From CAYOWQ01 sp964407695 (lineage in GTDB: Bacteria > Planctomycetota > Phycisphaerae > Phycisphaerales > SM1A02): a stretch of 64,000 nucleotides of DNA. The DNA is taken from contig CAYOWQ010000009.1 in assembly GCA_964407695.1 (NCBI GenBank), forward strand, positions 122,722-186,721. The letters run 5' to 3'. The notes beneath the pieces were generated by a model. It did not search any database, was not told where the DNA came from, and worked only from the letters and a program-made list of their open reading frames with translations. Below, one piece after another: positions 29,971 to 39,629 of the stretch. Numbering within the stretch: the stretch's first letter is position 1; every line of letters begins with the position of its first letter. The position numbers and the translations under genes are program-made.

Positions 29971-31404
29971 GTGATCCGAGCTGAGCAGCGATTTGCCGCG
30001 CTGTGTGAGCACCTGCCCGACCTGGTCTTCTATGACACGGGGGGAGGCTGCGAATATGTCTCGCCGAATGTCTATCAGATGCTGGGCTACCAATCGTCTC
30101 AGATTTCTGGCGACCGCTCCTTCTTTCCGAGTCTGATCCATCCGGATGATGTCGGACACGTTGGGTCACAGGTCAAGGATTGGAATGCACGTGGAAGACC
30201 CGAGCCGCTGGTGCTGCAGTTTCGCGTTCGTCATGCCGACCAGCGCTATCGCTGGATCGAGGACAGGATGGTCTCCGTTGAGACGGAGCACGGGCGGCAT
30301 ATGAGCGGGGTACTGGTCGACATCACACCTCGCGTGCACGCCGAGCGAGCCCTGCGCGAAAGTGAATCTCTGCTCAGTGATACGATTGCATCGCTGGCTG
30401 AAGGTGTCTTTGTTCACGACGCGGACGGGCGAATCGTGGCCTGCAATTCGTCGGCGGCGGCGATGATTGGCATCGAGGAATCACAGATCCTGGGGAAGAA
30501 GGGGAGTCAACTTCCGCTCAAACTCGTGGATTCGGCCGGACAGCCCATCTCCCCGATGGATGCGCCGTGCGCGAGCACATTGCGAACGGGTGGAACGTTT
30601 GACAATGTGGTGATGGGGCTGGTGATATCACCGACATTCACGCGCTGGGTATCTATCAACTCGCGACCACTCTCCGGCGTCGATGATGCGAAGACTCGCG
30701 GCATCGTGTCAACGATGGCGGACATCTCCGAGCGCAAGCGATTGCATGATCAATTGCAGCAGAATCTGGATACGCATCGCCTGTTGTTGCGGGAACTGAA
30801 CCACCGTGTCGCCAACAACCTGGCTGCCCTCTCCGGGCTGATCGACCTCATGCGTCAGAATGCCACGGACGTCGCATCATTCTCAGCGACCCTCAAGGAT
30901 CGACTCCAGACGATGTCGCTCGTCCACCATCTGTTGAACCAGTCGCACTGGCGGGAGACACCTCTCTTCTCGCTCATTCAGGCGCTGGTCCCGGCAAGCT
31001 ACTGGAAGCGAGTGCACCTCCGCGGCGAAAACGCTCCAATTCCCGCCACACTCCTGACAGCGCTGGCGACGGTGCTTCATGAACTCCTGCTGAACAGCGA
31101 GAAGCACGGCGCTCTGAAGTCTGCGAACGGAACCCTCTCGATCACCGCGTCGATGAACAGTGCTGCGACTCGCGTGTTGAGCCTCGCGTGGCTTGAGTCC
31201 GGGGGTCCGACCGTCTCGGGCCAGGTCGTTCCCGGAGGCGGCACGCAGATCATCGAGGGGTTGCTCTCAGGAGAGCTTCGCGGCCGAATTCAATGGAATT
31301 TCGCCGAAACAGGGGCGAGTCATCGGGTGTTGATCACGCTGGATCCGGATCTCCAACCCGGCCCGAAATCCGCCAAAGGCGAGCCCGCTATTTTGACACG
31401 TTGA
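29971..31404 (+). CDS. PAS-domain sensor histidine kinase, HisKA_2/HWE class
   Basis: Soluble sensor kinase of 477 aa with no membrane segment. PAS domain 1 covers about residues 5-125 (FAALCEHLPDLVFYDTGGGC) and ends in a PAC-like DITPRVHAERALRESE. PAS domain 2 covers about 130-255. The phosphoacceptor His278 sits in LLLRELNHRVANNLAALSGL, the HisKA_2 box. The ATPase domain has the N-box HELLLNSEKHG and ends in a GGGTQIIEGL G-box region. Start is GTG at 29971 with GGAG upstream. No response regulator is adjacent; kinases of this class often signal to stand-alone receivers. Its 3' end overlaps ychF by 17 bases. Confidence 0.87.
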   Translation: MIRAEQRFAALCEHLPDLVFYDTGGGCEYVSPNVYQMLGYQSSQISGDRSFFPSLIHPDDVGHVGSQVKDWNARGRPEPLVLQFRVRHADQRYRWIEDRMVSVETEHGRHMSGVLVDITPRVHAERALRESESLLSDTIASLAEGVFVHDADGRIVACNSSAAAMIGIEESQILGKKGSQLPLKLVDSAGQPISPMDAPCASTLRTGGTFDNVVMGLVISPTFTRWVSINSRPLSGVDDAKTRGIVSTMADISERKRLHDQLQQNLDTHRLLLRELNHRVANNLAALSGLIDLMRQNATDVASFSATLKDRLQTMSLVHHLLNQSHWRETPLFSLIQALVPASYWKRVHLRGENAPIPATLLTALATVLHELLLNSEKHGALKSANGTLSITASMNSAATRVLSLAWLESGGPTVSGQVVPGGGTQIIEGLLSGELRGRIQWNFAETGASHRVLITLDPDLQPGPKSAKGEPAILTR

Positions 31405-32479
31405 ACAGAAAGTGAGCGATGTCGCCGTCTCGCATGACATAGCTCTTGCCCTCACTCCGCAATTTGCCCGCATCCTTGATGGCCTTTTCGGACTTGAACT
31501 GGACGAGATCATCAAAGGCGAATATCTCCGCCCGGATGAACCCACGTTGAATGTCGGAGTGAATGGCGCCAGCTGCCTCGGGAGCGGCTGCACCGATCGG
31601 GATCACCCAGGCACGGACCTCCTTCTCGCCTGCCGTGTAGAAAACAGACAGGCCAAGAAGTGAATTGAGCGCGCGGGCAAGCGGCCCAATGGCCGGTTCC
31701 GCGAGTCCCAACGAATTGAGCATCTCCTGCCGATCGCCTTCGTCCAGCTCGGCAATCTCGCCCTCCAGCTTGGCGCAAAGGGAAACAGCGATTCCCCCCG
31801 CTTTGGCAGCAATGTCATGGACCTGTCTCGCCTCGGTTGAGATCCCTGCGAGATCATTTTCGCCAACGTTGGCCACGTAGAGCACCGGTTTGGCCGTGAT
31901 GAGGCCATACCCGCGAAGTACCGCCGCTTCCTCCTTGGACCATGACGAGTTCAGACGAAGAGCCTGGCCTTCCTCAAGCAGGGGTCGAGCCTTCTCGAGA
32001 ACGGCGAGTCGCATCTTTGCATCGGCGTCGTTGCCTCGGGCTGACCGAGATGCCTTGTCAATCGCGCCTTCAACAACAACTAGATCAGCCAGCACGAGCT
32101 CGGTATCGATGGTGTCAATATCGCGAGCCGGATTGATCGTCTCATCCACATGCGCCACGGACGGGTCATCGAAGCATCGAACAACATGGCAGATGGCGTC
32201 GACTTCCCGGACGGCGGAAAGGAACTGACCCGCCCCGCCCTTGCCTTCACTGGTTCCGCGCGTCAGTCCCGGGATGTCAACAATTCGTATCGACGCGGGC
32301 GTCAGCTTTTTCGTTGGCACCAGCTCGGCGATCTTGTTGAGCCGCGGGTCCGGAATCTGGGCCACGGCGACAAGCGCCTTCATGGCGCCACCGCCACCTG
32401 CCGCCGCCGACGTGCCGGCCAAGGCTGTCAGGAGGCAGGTCTTGCCGACAGATGGGAGCCCAACAAGGCCGACTTCCAT
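31388..32479 (-). CDS. ychF: Redox-regulated P-loop ATPase YchF
   Basis: Universally conserved Obg-family P-loop protein that binds ATP rather than GTP and associates with ribosomes. The Walker A is GLPSVGKT (the usual form is GLPNVGKS), switch II is DIPGLTRG, and the nucleotide-specificity motif is ANVGEND, an NxxE form that explains ATP preference. The C-terminal TGS-like domain contains the end FNVSK. At 363 aa it is the usual length. The ATG at 32479 has GGAG upstream; a GTG two codons earlier is an alternative. It is 57 bases after pyrB. Confidence 0.93.
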   Translation of the reverse strand: MEVGLVGLPSVGKTCLLTALAGTSAAAGGGGAMKALVAVAQIPDPRLNKIAELVPTKKLTPASIRIVDIPGLTRGTSEGKGGAGQFLSAVREVDAICHVVRCFDDPSVAHVDETINPARDIDTIDTELVLADLVVVEGAIDKASRSARGNDADAKMRLAVLEKARPLLEEGQALRLNSSWSKEEAAVLRGYGLITAKPVLYVANVGENDLAGISTEARQVHDIAAKAGGIAVSLCAKLEGEIAELDEGDRQEMLNSLGLAEPAIGPLARALNSLLGLSVFYTAGEKEVRAWVIPIGAAAPEAAGAIHSDIQRGFIRAEIFAFDDLVQFKSEKAIKDAGKLRSEGKSYVMRDGDIAHFLFNVSK

Positions 32480-32536
32480 GCACACGATCTCCGCAAAGTG
32501 GAAAGGGTGGGATGGTATCCGCTTGCTGGCGTCCCG

Positions 32537-33469
32537 TCAGTTGGACAAAGCCCGCTCGAGTACCGCCATCCGAACCGCCACCCCGAGGGAGACCTGACGA
32601 AGGATCACACTTCGAGGACCATCGGCGACCGTCCCGTCGATTTCCTGGCCCCGGTTCATGGGCCCGGGATGCATCACCACGGCGTGATTGGCCATGCGTG
32701 CCAGCCGGTGTGCCGTCAGGCCGTACCACGTCCGGTAATCCGACGCAATTCCTCCCCCGGCAGCGCGTTCCGTTTGAACTCGAAGCATGATGATGGCATC
32801 CAGGGTCGGCAGGACTCGATCGAGGTCGTGCTCTATCGAGGCTGACCCGGGAGACCGTGCCAGCCCGGACATGGCAATCGGAAGAAGGGGCGGCGGACCG
32901 ATCAGTACGACACGGGCGCCCAATGCGGTTAACCCCAACAGGTCGGAGCGTGCAACCCGGCTGTTGGCGATATCCCCAACAATGCCGATGGCTCGACCCT
33001 GAACTGAGCCCAAGGCCTCCTGCAACGTCAAGATATCGAGCAGGCCTTGTGTGGGATGCTCATGGCGCCCATCGCCGGCATTCACCACCGCGCAGTCGAG
33101 GCGTTGAGCAAGTAGCTTGGCGCCGCCCGAGGCGGCCGTTCGAACCACGACGGCATTGACACCCATGGCCCGGAGATTCAGGGCGCTGTCGAGCATTGTT
33201 TCGCCTTTGCTGGCGCTTGATCCGGATTCCGTCAGATCAAGAACAGTGTGGCCAAGCAGTTGTGCCGCCCGTGAAAAGCTCATTCTGGTTCGCGTCGAAT
33301 CCTCCACAAAGAGATTCGCAACCATGCGGGGACGTGCTGCGGTGAGTGGGGGACTTGACCCGCTGGCCGTGGGAAGCAGCGCCATCGCCCGGGTGAAGAT
33401 CGCCTGAATTTCCTCCGCAGCAAGCGAATCAAGGCCGAGAAGGTGATGGAATGTGCATGGTGTCGTCAT
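32537..33469 (-). CDS. pyrB: Aspartate carbamoyltransferase catalytic subunit
   Basis: Joins carbamoyl phosphate (from CarB) to aspartate in pyrimidine synthesis. 310 aa, the usual length. Carbamoyl-phosphate-binding motif DSTRTRMSFSRAAQLLGH, the 80s-loop segment SSASKGETMLDSALNLRAMG, the DGRHEHPTQGLLD motif, and HPGPMNRGQEID near the C-terminus are all visible. The 5' end overlaps the 3' end of the upstream secreted-protein gene by 41 bases. This start is supported because the family N-terminus (HLLGLDSLAAEEI) lies inside the overlap. No pyrC follows; the next gene is ychF. Confidence 0.96.
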   Translation of the reverse strand: MTTPCTFHHLLGLDSLAAEEIQAIFTRAMALLPTASGSSPPLTAARPRMVANLFVEDSTRTRMSFSRAAQLLGHTVLDLTESGSSASKGETMLDSALNLRAMGVNAVVVRTAASGGAKLLAQRLDCAVVNAGDGRHEHPTQGLLDILTLQEALGSVQGRAIGIVGDIANSRVARSDLLGLTALGARVVLIGPPPLLPIAMSGLARSPGSASIEHDLDRVLPTLDAIIMLRVQTERAAGGGIASDYRTWYGLTAHRLARMANHAVVMHPGPMNRGQEIDGTVADGPRSVILRQVSLGVAVRMAVLERALSN

Positions 33470-35945
33470 TGCTCTCTAGTACATCCTCAGCCTGCTCAAG
33501 AATGGCTTCAAGCCACGCAACCAGCCCTCGCAACAGGGCATCATCGGATTCCCTGGCGGCGAGGTAGACCGCGTCATCGGTGTCCTCCTTGCCATCAATC
33601 TGGTACATCAGATACAGGGCCTTCACCTCCCGGCTCTGGCGCTGTCGTGCTTGAGCCAATACTTCGTCCCGGGCGTTGCAATCCCGTGGCATGATTGAGA
33701 GCACCCACGCCGCAGATTCATCACTGAGCCGGGAGTAACCCAGCGGAATGGCCCGGCGTGCATGTTCAATCTGCGGTTTCAGTTCGTCCGGGAGGGCCGA
33801 GGTCGATGTGAACAGGCAGAGGACGGCGAGGGCAACCGGATCGGGCTGCTGCGTTGTGCTCTCTGCATTCTGACACGCTGATTCGATCCAATCCGAAGAG
33901 GTCCTGATGCCCTCCATGCGTAACGACACGGGTCCCGCCTGAAGCCCGAGAAGCCAAGGAACAGGCACACCCGAAGTCATGATGAAGTTGGTGATCGCAT
34001 TGACCTGAATCGTTGTACCACTCATCGGGGCCATCAGAAGAGGCATGCCGATGTTCGTCCGGAGCAAGTCAATCGGAACAACCATCTTCTCGCCCGGGGC
34101 CAGCCCCAGTCGACGATCAAGGTCGATCACCCCGATTGGAAACGTGGTGCGGTCAGTCCGATTCATGACCGACCATTGGCACCGCAATGCCACTTGCGGA
34201 CGAAGTGGTCCTGACGGCCCGATTGAAAGTCGCACCGGCGAGGTGTTGGTTAGTTCCAGGGTCAAACGGACAGGCTCAAAGGCGTTGAACTCCCGCCCCT
34301 CGGACGTCGTGAGCCGCAGCGCAATGGCGTCTTCGGGGTGCGGCCCCGCCCGTTCAACGAAGGCAGGCAAGCTCTCGATAAGTGTTTCCAGTCGAGTGGC
34401 CTCGGTCGAAAGATCCGGACGCCTTCCAAGAAGCGAGTGAAGCTCCTCTGCCGCCCACACGCCGACTACCGAACCCGCCGACCTTCGTGCCACTTCCAGG
34501 AATCCGGTCGCGGCTGCACGGAGGTCACCGCACTTCCTTTCCGCCGTGGCAAGTCCCAGTCTGACCAGAGGCTCCTCGATCGAGAGCTTCGAAAACGCAT
34601 CCTTTGCTCCCTGAGCGTCGCCTTCACGAAGCATGATCCAGGCTCGATATCGGGCGATGGCGTCATCGGTCAGCGCACCTGCAGCCTGGAGCTCCTCAAG
34701 GGTTGCAACAGCAGCCTGCGTGTCGACATCGAGAAGTGTCATGATCCAGAGCCGCTGCAGTCGAAGCCTTAGCTTCTCCTCCTCCTTCGTCGATTTCTCA
34801 ATGGCCTGATCGAAGCTCGCCAGCGTTGCGGCGATCTGCGCTGGGTCGAAGTCTGCCTTTCGTCGGAGGATCGCGGCTCGGGCGGTTGCCGCGTCAGGCG
34901 GCAGCGATCCGGTGACATCCTTAACGTCAAGCGGAGTGGAAGTCGGATTGGCACGGAGTGCTTCATATTGAGCAGCGCGATTCATCGACCTCTGCAGATT
35001 TTGAAGCGCCTCTAACGCCGCGTCCGAGTCTCCGGCGCCCCACAATCCGACTGCATAGTCGACCTGCAGCGAGCCAGGATCCTCCTCCTTCGCGATCATC
35101 GTGGAGATCGCCGCGTTGTAGAGGCGTGCAGCGCCGCGATAGGCGCCGTGATCCGAGAGATGGTGCGCCAGTGCCGTCAGCCATTCGACATCGGTTGGAT
35201 CAGCGAGAACGACCGTCACCATCGCCTCCGCGGCGGCGTAGGCATCATCGTTCACTCGATCCAGGTAGAACTGTGCCGCCTGTCGGGCCGCATCCAGATT
35301 GGATGGATCCAGCGACACAGCCTCCGCGAGGGATTCCGCGTATTGCGGTGTCGCACCGTCTCGAGCGAAAATCAGGTTGGCAAGATCCAGGGAGAGCCGC
35401 GAAGCCACCGGAGCCGAAAGCTTGCCGCGATTCCGTTCGTCCAAGAACACCCGGTAGGCCTCGATCTTCGTTTCTGCGGTGGACCGGCTGTCGATGGAAT
35501 TCCGCAGGCGCTTCAAGGCAACAACGTCATCTCTTGGATCCAGGGCAGAGACTCTGGCAAGTGCGTCCCCGACGATCGAGTCCTTCGGTCGATCTCGAAG
35601 TTCGCCGATTCGTATGACCAGTCTCCACGCGTCCGGACTGTCGGGCGTCAACTCGGCCGCCACCTGAGCAAGCGACGTGGCCGTGTTGACCAGCTCGGGA
35701 TTCCGTTGCGCGGTCTGGACGGCCTGAAGAGCCAGTCGGGTGAATGTCGAACTCAATCGCTGGATTTCCGAGTCGTCTGGCGCGGGAGCAGACATTGCCG
35801 CGGATGGCAGAGCCAAGGCCAGGAGAAACGCGAAACACCGGTGCACCCTCGGCCTCGAGAGAGCGGCTCGCACGGTGGGCGCACATGGGATCCGAGGTTG
35901 CACGGCCGGATTGTATGGTCTCGCGGAATCCCTGCGTCGCATCAC
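33429..35945 (-). CDS. Large exported repeat (TPR-like) protein, uncharacterised
   Basis: 838 aa. A basic N-terminus and hydrophobic stretch (FAFLLALALPSAAMSAPAPD, about residues 36-57) form a signal peptide. The next 480 residues are a series of 30-40-residue helical pairs (for example YAESLAEAVSLDPSNLDAAR and YRGAARLYNAAISTMIAKEE), typical of tetratricopeptide-type solenoids. The C-terminal third is beta-rich (PVRLTLELTNTSPVRLSIGP), followed by more helices. The start is GTG at 35945 or the next codon ATG. It overlaps the antiporter gene by four bases upstream and pyrB by 41 bases downstream. A role as a periplasmic assembly or adaptor protein is only a guess. Confidence 0.78.
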   Translation of the reverse strand: MMRRRDSARPYNPAVQPRIPCAPTVRAALSRPRVHRCFAFLLALALPSAAMSAPAPDDSEIQRLSSTFTRLALQAVQTAQRNPELVNTATSLAQVAAELTPDSPDAWRLVIRIGELRDRPKDSIVGDALARVSALDPRDDVVALKRLRNSIDSRSTAETKIEAYRVFLDERNRGKLSAPVASRLSLDLANLIFARDGATPQYAESLAEAVSLDPSNLDAARQAAQFYLDRVNDDAYAAAEAMVTVVLADPTDVEWLTALAHHLSDHGAYRGAARLYNAAISTMIAKEEDPGSLQVDYAVGLWGAGDSDAALEALQNLQRSMNRAAQYEALRANPTSTPLDVKDVTGSLPPDAATARAAILRRKADFDPAQIAATLASFDQAIEKSTKEEEKLRLRLQRLWIMTLLDVDTQAAVATLEELQAAGALTDDAIARYRAWIMLREGDAQGAKDAFSKLSIEEPLVRLGLATAERKCGDLRAAATGFLEVARRSAGSVVGVWAAEELHSLLGRRPDLSTEATRLETLIESLPAFVERAGPHPEDAIALRLTTSEGREFNAFEPVRLTLELTNTSPVRLSIGPSGPLRPQVALRCQWSVMNRTDRTTFPIGVIDLDRRLGLAPGEKMVVPIDLLRTNIGMPLLMAPMSGTTIQVNAITNFIMTSGVPVPWLLGLQAGPVSLRMEGIRTSSDWIESACQNAESTTQQPDPVALAVLCLFTSTSALPDELKPQIEHARRAIPLGYSRLSDESAAWVLSIMPRDCNARDEVLAQARQRQSREVKALYLMYQIDGKEDTDDAVYLAARESDDALLRGLVAWLEAILEQAEDVLESNDDTMHIPSPSRP

Positions 35946-37639
35946 GGCATTGCCTCCTCTTGAACGACGACCTCTCCACCGGGCGAACTGGATAATCGGT
36001 CAGTGACCGCTCGAATGATCCGCCAGCCCATCAATCGACCGACGGTGTCTTCCTCATCGACAATCACCGTTCCGCCGGCCCGCTCAAGTTCCTTCGCGTG
36101 AACGTTGTAACGGCTTCGAACCACAACAGGAATGTCGTCGGCATGGATCCTGCACTGTCGAATGATATGGACTGCACTTCGATGATCTGGAATCGTGACG
36201 GCAATGCCCGCCGCGTTCAGGAGCCCGGCATGCAGCAGCACCTCCGGCCGGCTGGCATCCCCGACCTCCGCCCGGCAGCCATCGAGCCGTGCTGCCTGAA
36301 CAGTCCTCGGATTCGTATCGATGACAATGGGAGCAACATGGTTCTCCTTCAAGGCACCGACGATCTCCCGACCCGCGGGCCCGTATCCGACGACAATCAC
36401 CACTCGTTCAATGTGCCGGTCTTCGGCCGGTAGAGAGCGGGTTCGGGCCTCGGCCGGCAAGGTGACCCGATCCGCCAGCCGTCTCGAGATTCCAACGAGC
36501 GTGGGGGTCAGGATGAGCGAGAGCAGCGATGTTGAGATCACCAATTGGAACCCATCCTCCGACAGAACTCCGTTCCGCAATCCGATGGCGGCCATCACAA
36601 AACTGAACTCGCCAATCTGTGCCAGGCAGAGCCCGGTGGCCAAGCCCGTCGTGCTGGATCGACCGGTCGCTCGAATGACAAGCCAGATCAGTGATGCCTT
36701 CCCCACAATGACCGCGGCCAGCAGCCAGGCGACCAAGACCGCATGTTGCGGGTCTATCAGCCATCGAAGGTCGGCGAGCATTCCCATCGCGGCGAAGAAG
36801 AGTGAAACAAAGACGATTCGAAACGGTGCGACGTCCGCCCTCATCTGCGTGGCGAGCGGCGAATCCGCGAGAATGACTCCGGCGGCGAAGGCCCCCAGAG
36901 CAGGTGAAAGACCAAGGCCATGGGCGGCCCAAGTGGCGGCCATGCATGAGCCAAGCGGAAGAATGACGGAGAGGTCTCGGTTTCGCGCGACGGCCGCCGC
37001 CGTGAGAATGCGCGGCATCAGGAAGCTCCCGATTGCGATGAGTCCAAACACCAGAACGGCCGCGCGGATCCCCGCAAACCCAAATTTCATGATGGCGTCC
37101 GCAACCTGCGCCTGGTCCCCCAGAAATTCCGCGATGAGGACAAGGGGCACGACGGCGGCATCCTGAAGCAGCAGGACCCCAAGTGAGGCCCGACCATGGT
37201 CGCTGTCAAGCTCGTGGCGGTCCTGCAATGAGCGAACGACGGTGGCGGTGCTGCTCATCGCAATGATGGCTCCATAGATCACCGCGGCCTGAACCGGTTG
37301 ACCCAGTGCCAGGATCACCATGGCGCTGATTCCCACCGTCAGAATGACCTGCAGGGCGCCGCCGATAGTGGCAGTCTTTCCCAATGACCGGAACTGACGC
37401 CAGGATGTTTCCAGCCCGATGGTGAAGAGCAGGAGGGCGACGCCGATCTCAGCCATCGCCTGCATGGTGTCGCGGTCATGGACCAGGCCAAGCTGACTTG
37501 GACCCGCCAGAATTCCTGCAACAAGGCAGCCCACGATGGAACTCTGCCGCAGTCGCTCGAAGATCAGGCCCAGCGCCAGCGCGGCGGTGAGCAGCACGAC
37601 GACGTCTCGCAGAACATTCCAGATCTCAACGGACGCCAT
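35942..37639 (-). CDS. CPA2-family cation:proton antiporter with RCK nucleotide-binding domain
   Basis: Kef/YbaL-type monovalent cation/proton antiporter, 565 aa. Twelve or so hydrophobic segments fill residues 12-385 (GCLVAGILAGPSQLGLVHD and ALGAFAAGVILADSPLATQM are typical core stretches). A TrkA-N/RCK Rossmann domain follows from about residue 405 (VVIVVGYGPAGREIVGALKE). The usual TrkA-C domain is not evident. I chose the ATG at 37639; an upstream reading to 37774 is Arg/Pro-rich and overlaps the ZIP gene. It lies 11 bases after the ZIP transporter gene and overlaps the next gene by four bases (GTGA), so the three genes form a unit. Confidence 0.88.
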   Translation of the reverse strand: MASVEIWNVLRDVVVLLTAALALGLIFERLRQSSIVGCLVAGILAGPSQLGLVHDRDTMQAMAEIGVALLLFTIGLETSWRQFRSLGKTATIGGALQVILTVGISAMVILALGQPVQAAVIYGAIIAMSSTATVVRSLQDRHELDSDHGRASLGVLLLQDAAVVPLVLIAEFLGDQAQVADAIMKFGFAGIRAAVLVFGLIAIGSFLMPRILTAAAVARNRDLSVILPLGSCMAATWAAHGLGLSPALGAFAAGVILADSPLATQMRADVAPFRIVFVSLFFAAMGMLADLRWLIDPQHAVLVAWLLAAVIVGKASLIWLVIRATGRSSTTGLATGLCLAQIGEFSFVMAAIGLRNGVLSEDGFQLVISTSLLSLILTPTLVGISRRLADRVTLPAEARTRSLPAEDRHIERVVIVVGYGPAGREIVGALKENHVAPIVIDTNPRTVQAARLDGCRAEVGDASRPEVLLHAGLLNAAGIAVTIPDHRSAVHIIRQCRIHADDIPVVVRSRYNVHAKELERAGGTVIVDEEDTVGRLMGWRIIRAVTDRLSSSPGGEVVVQEEAMP

Positions 37640-37650
37640 GTCGCGAGGAC

Positions 37651-38589
37651 CTACTCGTGGTGGTGATCGTGGTCGTGATGGTGCAGTAATTCGGTCTCGT
37701 CGGTATCCACCTGGTGAGGATGAGCATGCGGCAACTGCGAGTGACCGGCTGCCTCGAGGCGGCCGATGCCCCACGCGAGGGTCAATCCAAGAAGGAGTGC
37801 AACCGAAAGCTTGATTCGATCATGGCGATGAAATTGCAGTTCCGGCAGCAAGTCGCTCATGGAGAGGCAGAGAAAGGTGCCCGCAGACCACGCCAGCGCC
37901 ATCTCCAGAATGGCCGTTGACGCCGTCGAACTCAGAAGTCCTGCCTTGAAAAGAAGGATTCCGAGGGGCACGATCGCTGCGAAGAGGAGATTGACCAGGT
38001 GGATCTTGAACCGGGGATACCCGGCGGATGACATGAGCGTGCTGATGCTCATGGAATCAAACGGCTTGTGCAGCACGATCACCAGAAAGGTGCTGAATCC
38101 GAACCAGGTGCCTCCAGCGTGCCGGACTCCGGCTTCAACTGCCGCAGCAATTGCGACGCCTTCCATGAGACTGTGAATTGCCAGGCCCGCGGCAGCACCG
38201 GTCCAACGGAACGAGGCTGGATGGGCGGCTGTCTGCCGACCGTGGTGATGTTCACAGTGGCCATGAGATTCATCCGGTGGCTCATGGTGGTGGGCATGAA
38301 ACATGCGCTGAACGAGAAACATGATCAAGAAACCCGCCAGCAGCCACAGCATGATCGGGTCAACCAGATCATGCCCATGTGCGTTGGAACCGTTCCGCTC
38401 GAGTCCCAGCATCAAGGCATGCGGGAGCATGTGAAGCAACCCCACGCCAAGCATGAGCCCGGCAATGAAGCTGATCATGATCTCGAGCTTCTGGTGCGTC
38501 AGCTTGAGAGCGAGGGGGATCAAGCCGCCTGCGATTGATGCCGCAAGGATTCCAGCGCAGTAGACCGCCAGCCACGTGTTGCCACTCAT
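37651..38589 (-). CDS. ZIP-family metal transporter
   Basis: Divalent metal permease, 312 aa, probably importing zinc or a similar ion. Eight hydrophobic segments are visible. The metal-binding helices contain HSLMEGVAIAAAVEAG (helix IV) and HKPFDSMSISTLM (helix V). A long cytoplasmic-loop His cluster (FHAHHHEPPDESHGHCEHHH) and a His/Asp-rich C-terminus (LLHHHDHDHHHE) could buffer or sense metal. It is the first gene of the ZIP-antiporter-TPR protein run. Confidence 0.9.
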   Translation of the reverse strand: MSGNTWLAVYCAGILAASIAGGLIPLALKLTHQKLEIMISFIAGLMLGVGLLHMLPHALMLGLERNGSNAHGHDLVDPIMLWLLAGFLIMFLVQRMFHAHHHEPPDESHGHCEHHHGRQTAAHPASFRWTGAAAGLAIHSLMEGVAIAAAVEAGVRHAGGTWFGFSTFLVIVLHKPFDSMSISTLMSSAGYPRFKIHLVNLLFAAIVPLGILLFKAGLLSSTASTAILEMALAWSAGTFLCLSMSDLLPELQFHRHDRIKLSVALLLGLTLAWGIGRLEAAGHSQLPHAHPHQVDTDETELLHHHDHDHHHE

Positions 38590-38625
38590 CGGTTCGTCCG
38601 TGCTTAACGCAGTTGGCGAATCAGA

Positions 38626-39516
38626 TTACGGATTCGGCACTTTGGGAGTATTCTCGTTGACGACGCTGAGCAATTCGACGTCAAAGATCAGCGTCGCCTT
38701 GGGCGGAATCGACTGATTCCCACGAACACCGTACCCGATGGTGTAGGGGATGATCAGCTTGCGCTTGCCGCCCACGTGCATCGACTCCACACCTTCGCGC
38801 CATCCCGGGATCACCTGGTTCAATCCGAAGGTCGCCGGCTGGCCCCGGTCCACGGAACTGTCAAACTTCGTACCATCAACCAGCCACCCGGTGTAATGCA
38901 CCGTGACCTTTGCGGTGGCGTTCTCGGGAGCAGCACCCTCGCCGACCTTCATGTCGTAGTACTTCAGCCCGGATTCGGTCTCGATCCAATCGCCGCTGAC
39001 CGGTTCGCCCGGGAATCTTGCGACCTCTTCTCGACTGATGAGCTCGCCGGTCGAAGAATTGATCACCGCCTTGTGCCCGCTTCCTCCATCAAAGTAGATG
39101 ACGGTTGCCGTGGGGGGAATCGACCGCGTATCGAGATACGCGGTCTTGACTTGGCCCGGGCTGCCGCCAAGGGCGATCTCAATAGCCTTGCTGAGGGGCA
39201 GCGTGGCCACACTGACCTCGCCAGTATCGCCGTCAACCGTGGCCCGCACCTCCATGCCGTTCACGAAGCTGATCGCGGCATAGGTGACCTTCTCCTTGTC
39301 GGGGTTGCCGGTCGCCTCGATGGCCGCCACCGCTCCCTTCGTCTTCTCCTCAATTCTCTTGATCGCCTGGTCCAGAGTGACCTTGCTGGCCGCAAGATGT
39401 TGCTCCATCGCGGCCGGCTCGGGCGGAATCGTTTCGTAATCCGGTCCGACCTGCTCCGCAGCCTGGAAAGCGACAGCTCCAAGAGTCAGGGTGGCGGCGA
39501 TCGTCGATCGAAGCAT
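38626..39516 (-). CDS. Exported FKBP-type peptidyl-prolyl isomerase with PepSY-like N-terminal repeats
   Basis: 296 aa. After a signal peptide (residues 1-20) come two segments resembling PepSY domains: about 30-100 (KVTLDQAIKRIEEKTKGAVA, ending VDGDTGEVS) and about 103-165 (LPLSKAIEIALGGSPGQVKT, ending INSSTGELIS). The C-terminal 110 residues are a complete FKBP domain (VTVHYTGWLVDGTKFDSSVD, IPGWREGVESMHVGGKR, IPPKATLIFDVELL). Function: protein folding in the periplasm; PepSY parts often restrain proteases or bind ligands. The ATG at 39516 has AAAGGA upstream and opens the signal peptide; earlier in-frame codons are not supported. Confidence 0.87.
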   Translation of the reverse strand: MLRSTIAATLTLGAVAFQAAEQVGPDYETIPPEPAAMEQHLAASKVTLDQAIKRIEEKTKGAVAAIEATGNPDKEKVTYAAISFVNGMEVRATVDGDTGEVSVATLPLSKAIEIALGGSPGQVKTAYLDTRSIPPTATVIYFDGGSGHKAVINSSTGELISREEVARFPGEPVSGDWIETESGLKYYDMKVGEGAAPENATAKVTVHYTGWLVDGTKFDSSVDRGQPATFGLNQVIPGWREGVESMHVGGKRKLIIPYTIGYGVRGNQSIPPKATLIFDVELLSVVNENTPKVPNP

Positions 39517-39629
39517 TGTGGGGGGTCCTTTCGAAGGGTCGGTGAATGGGGATGGCAAGGGTAGCCAAAGAAAGTCGATCACGGAAGTTGGCTAGGCGCG
39601 TATGATCCTGAGAATTCGGAGATTTCACC

